Of a stretch of DNA of 64,000 nucleotides, positions 48,028 through 56,386 are shown in pieces. Every line of letters begins with the position of its first letter. Within the stretch, counting starts at the first letter, position 1. Location: the NCBI RefSeq assembly GCF_000724625.1, contig NZ_CP007139.1:2790001-2854000 (forward strand). Reading direction: 5' to 3'. The position numbers and the translations under genes are program-made. Below the pieces are notes generated by a model, which worked only from the letters and a program-made list of their open reading frames with translations, did no database searches and had not been told where the DNA came from. The DNA is from Fimbriimonas ginsengisoli Gsoil 348. GTDB lineage: Bacteria > Armatimonadota > Fimbriimonadia > Fimbriimonadales > Fimbriimonadaceae.

Positions 48028-48722
48028 GAGAGCGCGGCCTATCCCTCTTGGAACTTCTGATCGCGGTCGTGATCGTCACCGTGGCAACCGGAGCGGTGAC
48101 CCGGGCGTTCATCCTCGGCATCGGGTACGAGCAGCGATTCGTCAGCGCGACGGAAGCCCGTAGCGAGGAGATTTTCGTGGAGGACACGCTCCGCCGGCTC
48201 CTTTCCGGCGCCCAGCTCTTGGGCAAGGAGAGCTACCTTATCGCGCCGGTTCCGCTCGCCGGCTCCGGCGCTCAGCAGCGTGCGGCCGGAAGCTCGATCG
48301 CGGGGGCCGACAGCATCGTTTTTACCACGGACGCCCGTGAGCTGCCGTACCGGTACGTGCAGGATAGAGGGAACGATTGGGAGACCTTGAACCAACGGTT
48401 CGGCCCCCAGGGTGGTCTTGAGGAGGTCGCAGTGTCTACCTTCCCGGTCGGCGATGCCGGGCTAAAGCAGGGACTCTTCATCCGCGAACAATGTCCACCC
48501 GATTCGGAGCCGTCGCGTGGCGGCGACGAGCGGATTCTGAACGAGCGGATTCGAGACGTTCGGTTCGAGTTTTACGACGGAAATCAGTGGGCTTCGTCGT
48601 GGGACTCTCGCAATGGCGACAAGGACAAGCTGCCGGCCGCCATCCGGGTGAGCTACGTCCTGCTGAACGACAAGACGCCGCACAGCTTCTTGGTTCGATT
48701 GCCAATGGGAGGCGGGTCTTGA
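48024..48722 (+). CDS. Minor pseudopilin, GspJ-like
   Basis: A 232-residue protein with leader MRERG and prepilin helix GLSLLELLIAVVIVTVATGA, then a body with EEIFVEDTLRRLLSGAQLL and IRDVRFEFYDGNQWASSWDS, which is the GspJ pattern. It starts with TTG at 48024, with AAGGAG 5 bases upstream, and overlaps the neighbouring genes by 4 bases on both sides. The residue after the cleavage site is Leu rather than Phe, which prepilin peptidases accept. Confidence 0.88.
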   Translation: MRERGLSLLELLIAVVIVTVATGAVTRAFILGIGYEQRFVSATEARSEEIFVEDTLRRLLSGAQLLGKESYLIAPVPLAGSGAQQRAAGSSIAGADSIVFTTDARELPYRYVQDRGNDWETLNQRFGPQGGLEEVAVSTFPVGDAGLKQGLFIREQCPPDSEPSRGGDERILNERIRDVRFEFYDGNQWASSWDSRNGDKDKLPAAIRVSYVLLNDKTPHSFLVRLPMGGGS

Positions 48723-49954
48723 GACGCCGAGAGCGGGGAAGCGTTTTCGTGCTGTCGCTGCTCGTCCTCACTGCGCTCGTCGCGATCGTAGCGGGACTGG
48801 CCTCGACTAACCGCTCTGCCGTGCGCGCCGAGACCAACCGGATGGAGGAGCGGCGAGCCAGGCTGATGCTCGAATCGGGAATCCAGCGGGCGATCGCCGA
48901 GCTGCAGCAACAGGATTTGACCCGAACCACCGCCCACGATCCTTGGAACTCGCTGGGAGACGCCGGCGCAACCGAATTTACCGTCGGACAAGACGGCTTC
49001 CGCATCCAGCTTTTGGATGCCTCCGCGAACGCGGAGCTGAACGGGCTTACGGAAGCGCAGCTTCGCCATCTCCCCCTTACCCAGGCACAAATCGATTGCT
49101 TCTTGGACTGGAAAGAGTCGGCGAAAACCCCGCGCGCTCAGGGGGCCAAGGACGAGTACTACAACCGTCTGTCCAAGCCCTACAATGCGAAGCTCGAACC
49201 ATTCGACAATGTGGATGAACTCCTGATGGTCAAGGGATTCACTTATGGAACGGTGTACACCCTCGACCGCCGGGAAACCTCCGTTCCGCTTGCCGCCGCT
49301 TCCGTTCAGATGCCGATCTTGGCCGACATCGTGACGGTCGGATCGGTGTCGGCCGACAAAAACATTAACGGCAAGCCGAAGCTCGACATTGGCAAAGCTA
49401 CCGCCGACGACCTGGCACAGCTCGGCATCACGAAAGATATCGCCGACACCGTGATGAGAAACAAGTCGAACTATAAGAAGGTAAGCGACCTGCTGAAGAT
49501 CTCTCGCCTTCCTAGCACGGCGGCGAGGATCTTTGCCGATAACGTGACGGTCGGGCAGGAAACGCAGCAGACCGGGCGAATCAATATCAACACAGCCACC
49601 CAGGCGGTGTTGTCGACGATCGATGGGATCGAGCCGGATGTCGCCGCCGCGATCGTGGGCCGGCAAAGCAGCGGCTTTCGCACGCTGGGGGAATTGCTGG
49701 ACGTTCCCGGGATCGATGTGCCGAAGCTGGCCAAGTTTATCGATTACCTCTGCGTCTCCTCGAGGACGTTTACGGCCCGGATCGTCGGCATGGCCGGCCG
49801 GTCGAGGGTGGCCGCGGAAGTACAGCTCGTGATCGACGATGACGGCGGGGTTAAGGTCACTCGGTGGCGGCCGCAAGATTTTTGGACGATTAGAGACCGT
49901 TGGGGTTGGGAGAAGAACTCGACGCGGCAGGTTGTGTTGGGGGCGACATCATGA
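48719..49954 (+). CDS. gspK: Large minor pseudopilin GspK with helix-hairpin-helix domain
   Basis: A 411-residue protein. It starts with TTG at 48719, with GGGAGG upstream. The N-terminus RRRERGSVFVLSLLVLTALV is a GspK-type start: a Gly before the hydrophobic helix, lacking Glu at +5 as in other GspK. The body has SAM-like domains (GLTEAQLRHLPLTQAQIDCF, LDWKESAKTPRAQGAKDEYY, PFDNVDELLMVKG) and a ComEA-like helix-hairpin-helix (GRININTATQAVLSTIDGIE, PDVAAAIVGRQSSGFRTLGE). The frame is open upstream within gspJ, but the signal helix fixes the start. The tip role is inferred from family. Confidence 0.88.
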   Translation: MRRRERGSVFVLSLLVLTALVAIVAGLASTNRSAVRAETNRMEERRARLMLESGIQRAIAELQQQDLTRTTAHDPWNSLGDAGATEFTVGQDGFRIQLLDASANAELNGLTEAQLRHLPLTQAQIDCFLDWKESAKTPRAQGAKDEYYNRLSKPYNAKLEPFDNVDELLMVKGFTYGTVYTLDRRETSVPLAAASVQMPILADIVTVGSVSADKNINGKPKLDIGKATADDLAQLGITKDIADTVMRNKSNYKKVSDLLKISRLPSTAARIFADNVTVGQETQQTGRININTATQAVLSTIDGIEPDVAAAIVGRQSSGFRTLGELLDVPGIDVPKLAKFIDYLCVSSRTFTARIVGMAGRSRVAAEVQLVIDDDGGVKVTRWRPQDFWTIRDRWGWEKNSTRQVVLGATS

Positions 49955-51243
49955 AGAGGTCTGGAAGTCATTTGCCTCCGTTGCTGATCGAATGGTCTGC
50001 GTCGAACGTCCGGGTCTTCGATCCGGTGACGCGCGAATCGACCTTTGGTGGAAGCATTACGGAGGCGTTAACATCGTCGCAAGGCGGCCGGGACGTGGTC
50101 GTCGCGGTCGGCCAGCGTAGCACGTTCATCCGCACGGTTCCGATCCCGGGCGCCTCTCGTGAAGAGATCGCGAAGATGGTGGCGTTCAAGCTGGGGCCGC
50201 TGCTGCCGATGAGCTCGAACGAGTACGTCTCCGGGTTCCGGCTGGGGCGCGGCTCAAACGGCTCCGGCAGGGTTGCCGTGGTGGGGGCGATGAAGACGGT
50301 ATCGCTACGCCGGATTCATCAAGAAGCGTCGGCGAACAAGCTGACGATCCGCGCGGTGGTGCCGCTCGCGTTCGGCTCGTGGATGGCGGCGCGCTCGCGG
50401 TCGCTCACCGACTGTGCGGTGGTAGAGACCCGCCAAGAGTCGATGCACATCGACGTCGTGGCGAATGGCGAGCTTTGCTACAGCCGCACGGTCCCGATCT
50501 CCAACCCAGGCGGTGACGCGGAGGACGAGATCGCCAAAACCTTTGCCATCGCTCAGGTCCCCCCGTCGCCCGTCCTTTCGATGGCGAGTCCCGGAATTGC
50601 CGCCGACTACCTCGACTCGAAAGAGTCGATCGAACACCTCTCGGATCCCCACGCGATCGAGAAGCTCCTCTTCACCCTGGAACTGCCCGAGAAGGCGATC
50701 GCCCTCAAAGCGCGCGGGGAAGTGTGGATCATGTGGCGCGCCCTGCTGACTGCGCTCGTGGCGGTCGGACTTGGGGCAAGTGCCTACATGAAGACGAGCG
50801 CGGCGAAGGGGAAGATCGACAGCGCGAATGAAAGCCACGCGGGCCTCCTCAACACCGCGACAAAGACACAGAGCGCTGCGATCAAGCGAAGGGAAATTTC
50901 GGCGGAAGCGAAAGCGATTAGCGACCTCGCCTTTCACCCCGCCCAAAACTTCGGCGACGTGATCTCCGTGGTGGGAGGCATAGCGTCGCCCAAGTCATGG
51001 TTTACCGGCCTGACCTTGGAACGGGGGAAACAACTTCAGATCAACGGGCAGGCGCTGGATAGCAAATCGGTGGCCAAGTACAACGACGACTTGGCGAAGA
51101 ATCCCCGGTTCCGAAATATGAAGGTTATTTACGCGAACAAAGGGTTGATCGGCAAGAAGCCGGTCGTGCAATTCGCGATTGCGGGCCACGTGGTCGGAAA
51201 CCTCCCGATCGATCAGCTATTGAAGCGGGCAGGTAAGAAATGA
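49951..51243 (+). CDS. GspL-like (PilM-PilN fused) inner-membrane assembly protein
   Basis: A 430-residue protein. Residues 1-~240 are an actin-like/PilM-type domain (LLIEWSASNVRVFDPVTRES, VVVAVGQRSTFIRTVPIPGA, EEIAKMVAFKLGPLLPMSSN). A membrane helix follows (WRALLTALVAVGLGASAYM, ~260-280), then a helical and ferredoxin-like C-terminal part as in PilN/GspL (FGDVISVVGGIASPKSWFTG, LTLERGKQLQINGQALDSKS). The frame opens at 49900, but ATG 49951 overlaps the gspK stop and fits. It should recruit the ATPase to the membrane. Confidence 0.82.
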   Translation: MKRSGSHLPPLLIEWSASNVRVFDPVTRESTFGGSITEALTSSQGGRDVVVAVGQRSTFIRTVPIPGASREEIAKMVAFKLGPLLPMSSNEYVSGFRLGRGSNGSGRVAVVGAMKTVSLRRIHQEASANKLTIRAVVPLAFGSWMAARSRSLTDCAVVETRQESMHIDVVANGELCYSRTVPISNPGGDAEDEIAKTFAIAQVPPSPVLSMASPGIAADYLDSKESIEHLSDPHAIEKLLFTLELPEKAIALKARGEVWIMWRALLTALVAVGLGASAYMKTSAAKGKIDSANESHAGLLNTATKTQSAAIKRREISAEAKAISDLAFHPAQNFGDVISVVGGIASPKSWFTGLTLERGKQLQINGQALDSKSVAKYNDDLAKNPRFRNMKVIYANKGLIGKKPVVQFAIAGHVVGNLPIDQLLKRAGKK

Positions 51244-51764
51244 ACGACGTCGACATCAAGCCGGCCACCGGTTGGAACATCCTCTTCGGCGTCTCCTTGC
51301 TGGCGATCGCCCTGTCGATTTGGTTTGGTTACATGCGGCCTCCCGAGCCGGGAGCCGAGTTGGCCTGGAAGCGTAGCCTCACCAAGATGACGCTGGCGAG
51401 CCGTAAGGCTAACGACGAGGCGGACGCCAACTTCGCGCCGGTTAAGGAAAAGATGTGGAGTCAGACGATCGACACGCTTGGCTCTACGGTGCTGGACCAA
51501 TTGACGCGAATGTCCGAGGAGGAGAAGCTTCAGCTTTCCGGATTCCACACCGAAAAGGCGATCGACGTCGCCGGCCTTAAGGAAGCTCCTTTCGTTCTAA
51601 CCGTCGAGGGGACGTTTCCCCAGGTGATCGCTTTCATGAAGAAGCTCGAGGGACCGCAGTCGAAACTGGCAGTGAATCTGTTGCAGATCTCCGCGTCGGA
51701 TACCGCGCCGGGCAATGTCACCGCGACGCTTGGCTTGGTCGGATTTGTAAAGGGGGATGCCTAA
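51240..51764 (+). CDS. GspM/PilO-like assembly protein
   Basis: A 174-residue bitopic protein: short cytoplasmic tail, one helix (WNILFGVSLLAIALSIWFGY, ~12-31), a helical stretch and a small ferredoxin-like domain (KEAPFVLTVEGTFPQVIAFM, KKLEGPQSKLAVNLLQISAS), the PilO/GspM plan. It overlaps the GspL-like gene by 4 bases and the following gene by up to 8. It should pair with the GspL-like protein in the inner membrane. Confidence 0.8.
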   Translation: MNDVDIKPATGWNILFGVSLLAIALSIWFGYMRPPEPGAELAWKRSLTKMTLASRKANDEADANFAPVKEKMWSQTIDTLGSTVLDQLTRMSEEEKLQLSGFHTEKAIDVAGLKEAPFVLTVEGTFPQVIAFMKKLEGPQSKLAVNLLQISASDTAPGNVTATLGLVGFVKGDA

Positions 51765-52473
51765 GATGGCGGTGGTTAGCAAACCGATTCTAATCGGCGG
51801 ATTGATCCTCATCGGCGCGGCTGTGGTGTTCGTTTCGAACGGGCAAGATGCCCCCAAAACGGTCAAAAAGCCGCCCAAGAGCCACTCGAAGTCGCTCTCG
51901 AAATTGGAAAGCGAGTTCACGGAGGAGGACTACACGACCCGGTTCGGGAAACCGAATCAGAAGCTGCGTAACCTGTTCAGCCCGCTCGTGGTAGCGGAGG
52001 CGCCGAAGACGGCGGTGGTGCTGCCCACCGGTCCGGTCGAGCCGCCCAAGGACGTCGATAAGATCCCCGCGGAGCTGGCCGACAACGATGGGAATTGGGT
52101 CTACACCGGGTTCGCGCAAGTGAACGGCAAAGACTTGGCGCTCATCGAGAACAGCACCACCCACCAAGGGGGCTTCGTGAAGCAGGGCGAGATCTGGAAG
52201 AAGACGAAAATAATCGCGATCTCCACCGGCAGCATCGTTCTTCTCGATAAAGATGGCAAGCCGAAGGTGATCCTTCGCTACGACCCGAATCGTCCGCAGC
52301 CGGCGCAGACCCCGGGCGGCGCACCCAACTCCGGCTCCGTTCAACCTGTCAACCCGCTCCAGGGCCCGATTGGCGGTCCTTCCGGATTCCGCGGCGGCCC
52401 TTCGGGACCCCCGCCAGGCATGCAGATTCGCCCGATGCCCGGCAATATGGGCACCATGATTATCCAAGACTAA
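51757..52473 (+). CDS. GspC/PilP-like protein
   Basis: A 238-residue protein with an N-terminal helix (KPILIGGLILIGAAVVFVSN, ~9-28), a charged linker and a small beta domain at ~110-180 (WVYTGFAQVNGKDLALIENS, GGFVKQGEIWKKTKIIAIST, GSIVLLDKDGKPKVILRYDP) like the HR domain of GspC or PilP. The C-terminal 60 residues are Pro/Gly-rich. It should link the inner-membrane platform to the secretin. The ATG at 51757 is preceded by AAAGGGGG; 51766 is the alternative. Confidence 0.78.
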   Translation: MPKMAVVSKPILIGGLILIGAAVVFVSNGQDAPKTVKKPPKSHSKSLSKLESEFTEEDYTTRFGKPNQKLRNLFSPLVVAEAPKTAVVLPTGPVEPPKDVDKIPAELADNDGNWVYTGFAQVNGKDLALIENSTTHQGGFVKQGEIWKKTKIIAISTGSIVLLDKDGKPKVILRYDPNRPQPAQTPGGAPNSGSVQPVNPLQGPIGGPSGFRGGPSGPPPGMQIRPMPGNMGTMIIQD

Positions 52474-52492
52474 ACCACCAGGACGTACTTCC

Positions 52493-54865
52493 ATGAAGCA
52501 TAAGCTCGCATTTACTATCCCCGCTTCGTTTCTCTCGCTCCTGGCGGTAGCGACCCCAGCGCTCCAGGGTGGCGGTCAGGAGGCGCCGGTTAAGGTCGTG
52601 TCGACCACGGGCGGTGGCCAAGGTACGGTTGCGACGACCGGCACGGCCGGCGGCCCCGGCACGGTGGCCACCACGGGAACCGCGCCCGGACAGGGCACGG
52701 TGACCACCATCGGCGGCGACAAGAAAGGCCCCGGTTCGGGAAGCGCCAAAGCTGCCCAGGCTACGAAGGGAGCGGCTCCCACGACCCCTCCCAAACCGCC
52801 AAAGCCGGCTTGGCAAGAGTTCAAACTCAACCCCAAGACGACGATCTTCCTCGACTTCACGGAGTCGAGCCCGGACATGATCATTTCGATCCTTTCGCGA
52901 ACGGCGGGGATCACGATCTTGAAGGACCCCTCGTTCAAGAGCCCGATGACGGTCACGAGCGCCAAGGCGGTTGGCCTCGACGAAGCGTTCGAGATCTTCA
53001 ACACGATGCTGGGGATGAACGGCTACGAGCTGAGAAAGCAGGGAAACCTGATGATCGTCAGCAAGAAGCAACAAGCCCCTCCTCCCATGATGCAGGCCCC
53101 TCCCCCTCCGCCCCCACCCGAGGAAAAGCCGGTCATCAAGGTTTACAAGCTGAACTACGCCAGCGCTCAGCAGATCAGCCGGGTGGTGAACGAAGTCTTC
53201 TCGCAGCAGCAGCTTGAGCAGATTATCCAGGGACTACAGAACGGCGGCGGCTTTAACGGCGGTCCTCAGTTCGGCGGACGCCAAGGTGGACCGCAGCAGC
53301 CGAAGGCAGTCCGTGCTTCGTCGGAAGATTACAGCAACTCCGTCGTCGTCACCGCAATGCCGAAGTTCCAGACCGACGTCGAAGCGCTGATCAGGGAGCT
53401 CGACAAACCGAGCGAAACTCCGCTCGACTCCCAGATCTTCAAGCTGAAGTACATCGACGTCGACGAGGCGGTGGATGCCGTCAACTCCGTCCTCACCGCC
53501 AACAAGCCGACCGGTAAGGGTGCGGGCAAATCCTCGAGCAACGATCAGAGCTCGTTCTACGGATTTTACGGATACAACCCGTTCGGCTCCAGCCGCTCCC
53601 AGGGTGGCGAGACCGCGGTTGCGGTGAAGCAGACGAACTCGATCATCGTCTCGGCAACCAAGGCAAACCTGGACATCGTGCGAAAGCTGATCGCCGATAT
53701 GGACAAAGAGGCGTCGTTTATCGGAACGACCTTCGTGGTTCATCTCGAGAATGCCAAGGCGGCGGATGTGGCGACGTTGCTGAACCAGGCGTTTACCAAG
53801 CGGCGAGATCAGAGCCAGGACGACAACCCATTCTTCTTCTTCTATTCCGATTCGTTCGGGGGGAACAACAAGAAGAAGGACGTGGCGAAGGATGTGGACG
53901 AACACGGCGAGGTGGTCAACGTTCGGGACCTCACCGGCAAGGTCAACGTCATCGCCGACCCAAACACGAACAGCGTCATCGTGGTCACCATGCCAAGCAA
54001 CATGAGGATCATCAAGCATGTGGTCGAGCAGCTCGACCACATCGCCGAGCAGGTGATGATCGAAACCGTGATCGTGGAGGCGAACCTGGACAAGACCACC
54101 AAGCTCGGAGTCGAGTACAAGTTCCTGCAGAACAAGGTGTTGAACTGGAATGCCAGCGCGACGGGTGGCCAGAATTTCGGAGGTGTCCAAGGCACTGTCG
54201 CGGCGCCTGCCCAGGGCTTCTCTTACACCTTGAACGGCAACGACTACAACATCTTCCTCAACGCGTTGCAGACGGACACCCGGTTCAAGGTCCTCTCGAC
54301 TCCGAGGATCTTCACCTCAAATAACGTCAAGGCGTCGATCGACGTGAGCCAGCAGGTTCCATATATCACGAGCCAGCAAGCCGCGAACGTTGGTGGGTTG
54401 ATCACGCAGTACGACTTCAAGTCGGTCGGTGTGATCCTCACGGTAACGCCGCGAATCACTGCGGCGGGCGAAGTCTCCATGGAAGTCACGCAGTCGGCGG
54501 ACGATCTTCAGGGATTCACCACGTTTAACGCCCCGATCATCAACCACCGGCAGGCGTCGACCACGGCGTCGGTAAAGGACGGCGAGACGATCGTGCTCGG
54601 AGGCATCATCCGTGCGACAACCAATCTCACGGAGAACAAGGTGCCGATTTTGGGCGATATTCCCCTCCTCGGAAATCTCTTCCGGAGTACAAACCGGAGC
54701 CGCGGGCAGACCGAGTTGCTCGTGCTACTAACCCCCCGAATCGTCCGAAATCCGGATGAGGCGAGACGTCTGCGCGAGGAAGAAACCAAACGCCTATCGA
54801 AGGGCTCCCAAGACGCCATCCAAAAACAACTCAACCCTCCCCCACCCGATAAGTGGTCCCCGTAG
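52493..54865 (+). CDS. gspD: Outer-membrane secretin GspD
   Basis: A 790-residue secretin. A signal peptide (FTIPASFLSLLAVATPALQ) is followed by a low-complexity Gly/Thr repeat (~38-75: units like GQGTVATTGTAG), an N0-like domain (~100-190), a Pro-rich linker (MQAPPPPPPPEE), N1-N2 domains (INxxxN-type folds such as VRASSEDYSNSVVVTAMPKF) and the C-terminal secretin channel with VEANLDKTTKLGVEYKF, VTPRITAAGEVSMEVTQS and VPILGDIPLLGNLFRSTNRS. It forms the outer-membrane pore. It is the last gene of the operon, starting 19 bases after the GspC-like gene. Confidence 0.95.
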   Translation: MKHKLAFTIPASFLSLLAVATPALQGGGQEAPVKVVSTTGGGQGTVATTGTAGGPGTVATTGTAPGQGTVTTIGGDKKGPGSGSAKAAQATKGAAPTTPPKPPKPAWQEFKLNPKTTIFLDFTESSPDMIISILSRTAGITILKDPSFKSPMTVTSAKAVGLDEAFEIFNTMLGMNGYELRKQGNLMIVSKKQQAPPPMMQAPPPPPPPEEKPVIKVYKLNYASAQQISRVVNEVFSQQQLEQIIQGLQNGGGFNGGPQFGGRQGGPQQPKAVRASSEDYSNSVVVTAMPKFQTDVEALIRELDKPSETPLDSQIFKLKYIDVDEAVDAVNSVLTANKPTGKGAGKSSSNDQSSFYGFYGYNPFGSSRSQGGETAVAVKQTNSIIVSATKANLDIVRKLIADMDKEASFIGTTFVVHLENAKAADVATLLNQAFTKRRDQSQDDNPFFFFYSDSFGGNNKKKDVAKDVDEHGEVVNVRDLTGKVNVIADPNTNSVIVVTMPSNMRIIKHVVEQLDHIAEQVMIETVIVEANLDKTTKLGVEYKFLQNKVLNWNASATGGQNFGGVQGTVAAPAQGFSYTLNGNDYNIFLNALQTDTRFKVLSTPRIFTSNNVKASIDVSQQVPYITSQQAANVGGLITQYDFKSVGVILTVTPRITAAGEVSMEVTQSADDLQGFTTFNAPIINHRQASTTASVKDGETIVLGGIIRATTNLTENKVPILGDIPLLGNLFRSTNRSRGQTELLVLLTPRIVRNPDEARRLREEETKRLSKGSQDAIQKQLNPPPPDKWSP

Positions 54866-54893
54866 CGTCGGCGCCTTCGCCGATGATTCCGGA
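54862..54893. repeat. Dispersed hairpin repeat, family B copy
   Basis: GTAGCGTCGGCGCCTTCGCC then GATGATTCCGGA, forming TCGGCG/CGCCGA. It overlaps the gspD stop codon, so it sits directly at the operon end and could act in termination or mRNA 3'-end protection. Confidence 0.6.
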
Positions 54894-54920
54894 GGACCGC
54901 TGGTCTCCAGACCGGCTCTT

Positions 54921-54993
54921 TCCGGACTCCCTCACCCCCAACCCCCTCTCCCTCCTCGGGCACATGCATCCCGAGGAGGGAGAGGGGGCTCCG
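54921..54993. repeat. Dispersed repeat, family E copy 3 (inverted)
   Basis: CCGGACTCCCTCACCCCCAA at the left and GAGGGAGAGGGGGCTCCGGA at the right form a long hairpin around CATGCATC. It lies between the convergent gspD (+) and M28 peptidase (-) genes. Confidence 0.65.
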
Positions 54994-55001
54994 GATGCTG
55001 C

Positions 55002-56336
55002 TTAGATTCCGTTTTCGGAAATCAGCCAGGCGAGGAGGGCCATGTTTAGGGAGCCTAGCTGTAGCTCGCGAGGGTTTACTTTGTCGATCGTGTCTTTGTC
55101 CGAGTGGTGGTAGTCGAAGTATCGCTGGCTCTCGACTTCCAATCCGAATAGGGCGGTCTTCAACTCGGCGAGACCCTCGACGTCGGCGCCGCTTTCGCCG
55201 CCGGGGGTGAAGTGGTCGACCTCCAGCGTTTGGAACGCTGGAAGCCAGCGGTTGAGGCGGGCAGCCCGGCGGCCGGTGAGGGAGGTGCCGAAGGCGCGGG
55301 GGGCGAAGCCGCCCGAGTCGGACTCCATCGCCGCGAGCTGGCGTTCCGGCGCTTTCTTGGCATAGGCGAGGTAAGCGGCGGAGCCGGTGCCGGAGATCTC
55401 CTCGTTCATCCACAAGACCACTCGGATCGTGCGCTTCGGCTTCCATCCGAGGTCGTGGATGACTCGGAGCGCGTCGAGAGCTTGAACCACCCCCGCGCCG
55501 TCGTCGTGAGCTCCGCGCCCCTTGTCCCAGCTATCCAGATGGCCGCCCATAACGATCACCTCGTTCGGTCGCTCCGTACCGACGATCTCGCCGACGACGT
55601 CGGCGGACTGGACGTCGGGCAAGGTTTCGCAATCGAGGGTCAGCCGGACTTCGGTTTCGGGCGCTCCTTTGAGGATATGGCTCAACCGGTCGGCCGATTG
55701 AAGCCCGAGGGCGACGCACGGCACCTTTGCGCCGGAGCCGAAGCCGGTGGTGCCGGTATGAGAAACGTCGTCGTTGTCCCCCGTCATCGAGCGCACGAGC
55801 GCGGCGGCGGCTCCCAGCTTCGCCGCCACCGATGGTCCCTGGAATCGCTGATCCCCGACGGTTCCGTAGGCGTTGAAAGTGCTCACCAAGGAGGAATCGA
55901 ACGGACGGTTAAAGAAGATGATCTTTCCTTTCGCCCGGGCGCCGAGGGCTTCGGCCTCCTTCAGCGAATGGACCTCGATCACCGGCGCGGCGATCCCTCC
56001 GGCGGGAGTTCCAAGGCTGTTGCCGAGCGCGCAGCAGGAAAGCGGGATGCCGCCCACTTCCAGCTTCTCAACTTTTCCCCGGACCCAGTGCGGAACCATG
56101 CAGGGGATGCGGCGAACGTTCTGAAACCCGAGCTTCTTCATCGTCGCCTCGCCCCAATCCACCGCCCTGGCGGCGTTTTCCGAGCCGGCGATTCGGGGCC
56201 CGATCCCGCCGCTCAGCTCCTCCAGAAGCCGGTAGGCGCCGAGCTCGCCGAGTCCCTTGGCTTTGAGGGTGTTCACCGTGTCCGTGAGAGACGGCGCGCC
56301 GCCGAAGAGGGAGATGGCGAAGGCAATCGAAAGCAT
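55002..56336 (-). CDS. M28-family zinc aminopeptidase, exported
   Basis: A 444-residue metallopeptidase. The N-terminus (MLSIAFAISLFGG) is a short signal peptide. Residues ~110-230 are a PA-like inserted domain. The dizinc site is visible: GGHLDSWDKGRGAHDDGAGV (His, Asp), WMNEEISGTGS (Glu-Glu), AMESDSGGFAP (Asp) and YFDYHHSDKDT (His). All ligands are present, so it should be active on peptides outside the cytoplasm. TAAATT lies six bases before the ATG, with no Shine-Dalgarno. It is divergent from the ABC exporter gene, 50 bases apart. Confidence 0.93.
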   Translation of the reverse strand: MLSIAFAISLFGGAPSLTDTVNTLKAKGLGELGAYRLLEELSGGIGPRIAGSENAARAVDWGEATMKKLGFQNVRRIPCMVPHWVRGKVEKLEVGGIPLSCCALGNSLGTPAGGIAAPVIEVHSLKEAEALGARAKGKIIFFNRPFDSSLVSTFNAYGTVGDQRFQGPSVAAKLGAAAALVRSMTGDNDDVSHTGTTGFGSGAKVPCVALGLQSADRLSHILKGAPETEVRLTLDCETLPDVQSADVVGEIVGTERPNEVIVMGGHLDSWDKGRGAHDDGAGVVQALDALRVIHDLGWKPKRTIRVVLWMNEEISGTGSAAYLAYAKKAPERQLAAMESDSGGFAPRAFGTSLTGRRAARLNRWLPAFQTLEVDHFTPGGESGADVEGLAELKTALFGLEVESQRYFDYHHSDKDTIDKVNPRELQLGSLNMALLAWLISENGI

Positions 56337-56342
56337 TCCACC

Positions 56343-56380
56343 AATTTACAGCTTTGCCGCGAGGGCGGACACCGTAAACT
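56343..56380. promoter_or_regulatory. Back-to-back leaderless promoters
   Basis: In the 50-base gap between two divergent genes, TAAATT (56343-56348, minus strand) and TAAACT (56375-56380, plus strand) each lie exactly six bases before an ATG. Neither gene has a Shine-Dalgarno. The placement fits two -10 elements firing outward to give mRNAs starting at or next to the start codon. Confidence 0.6.
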
Positions 56381-56386
56381 CCGCTA

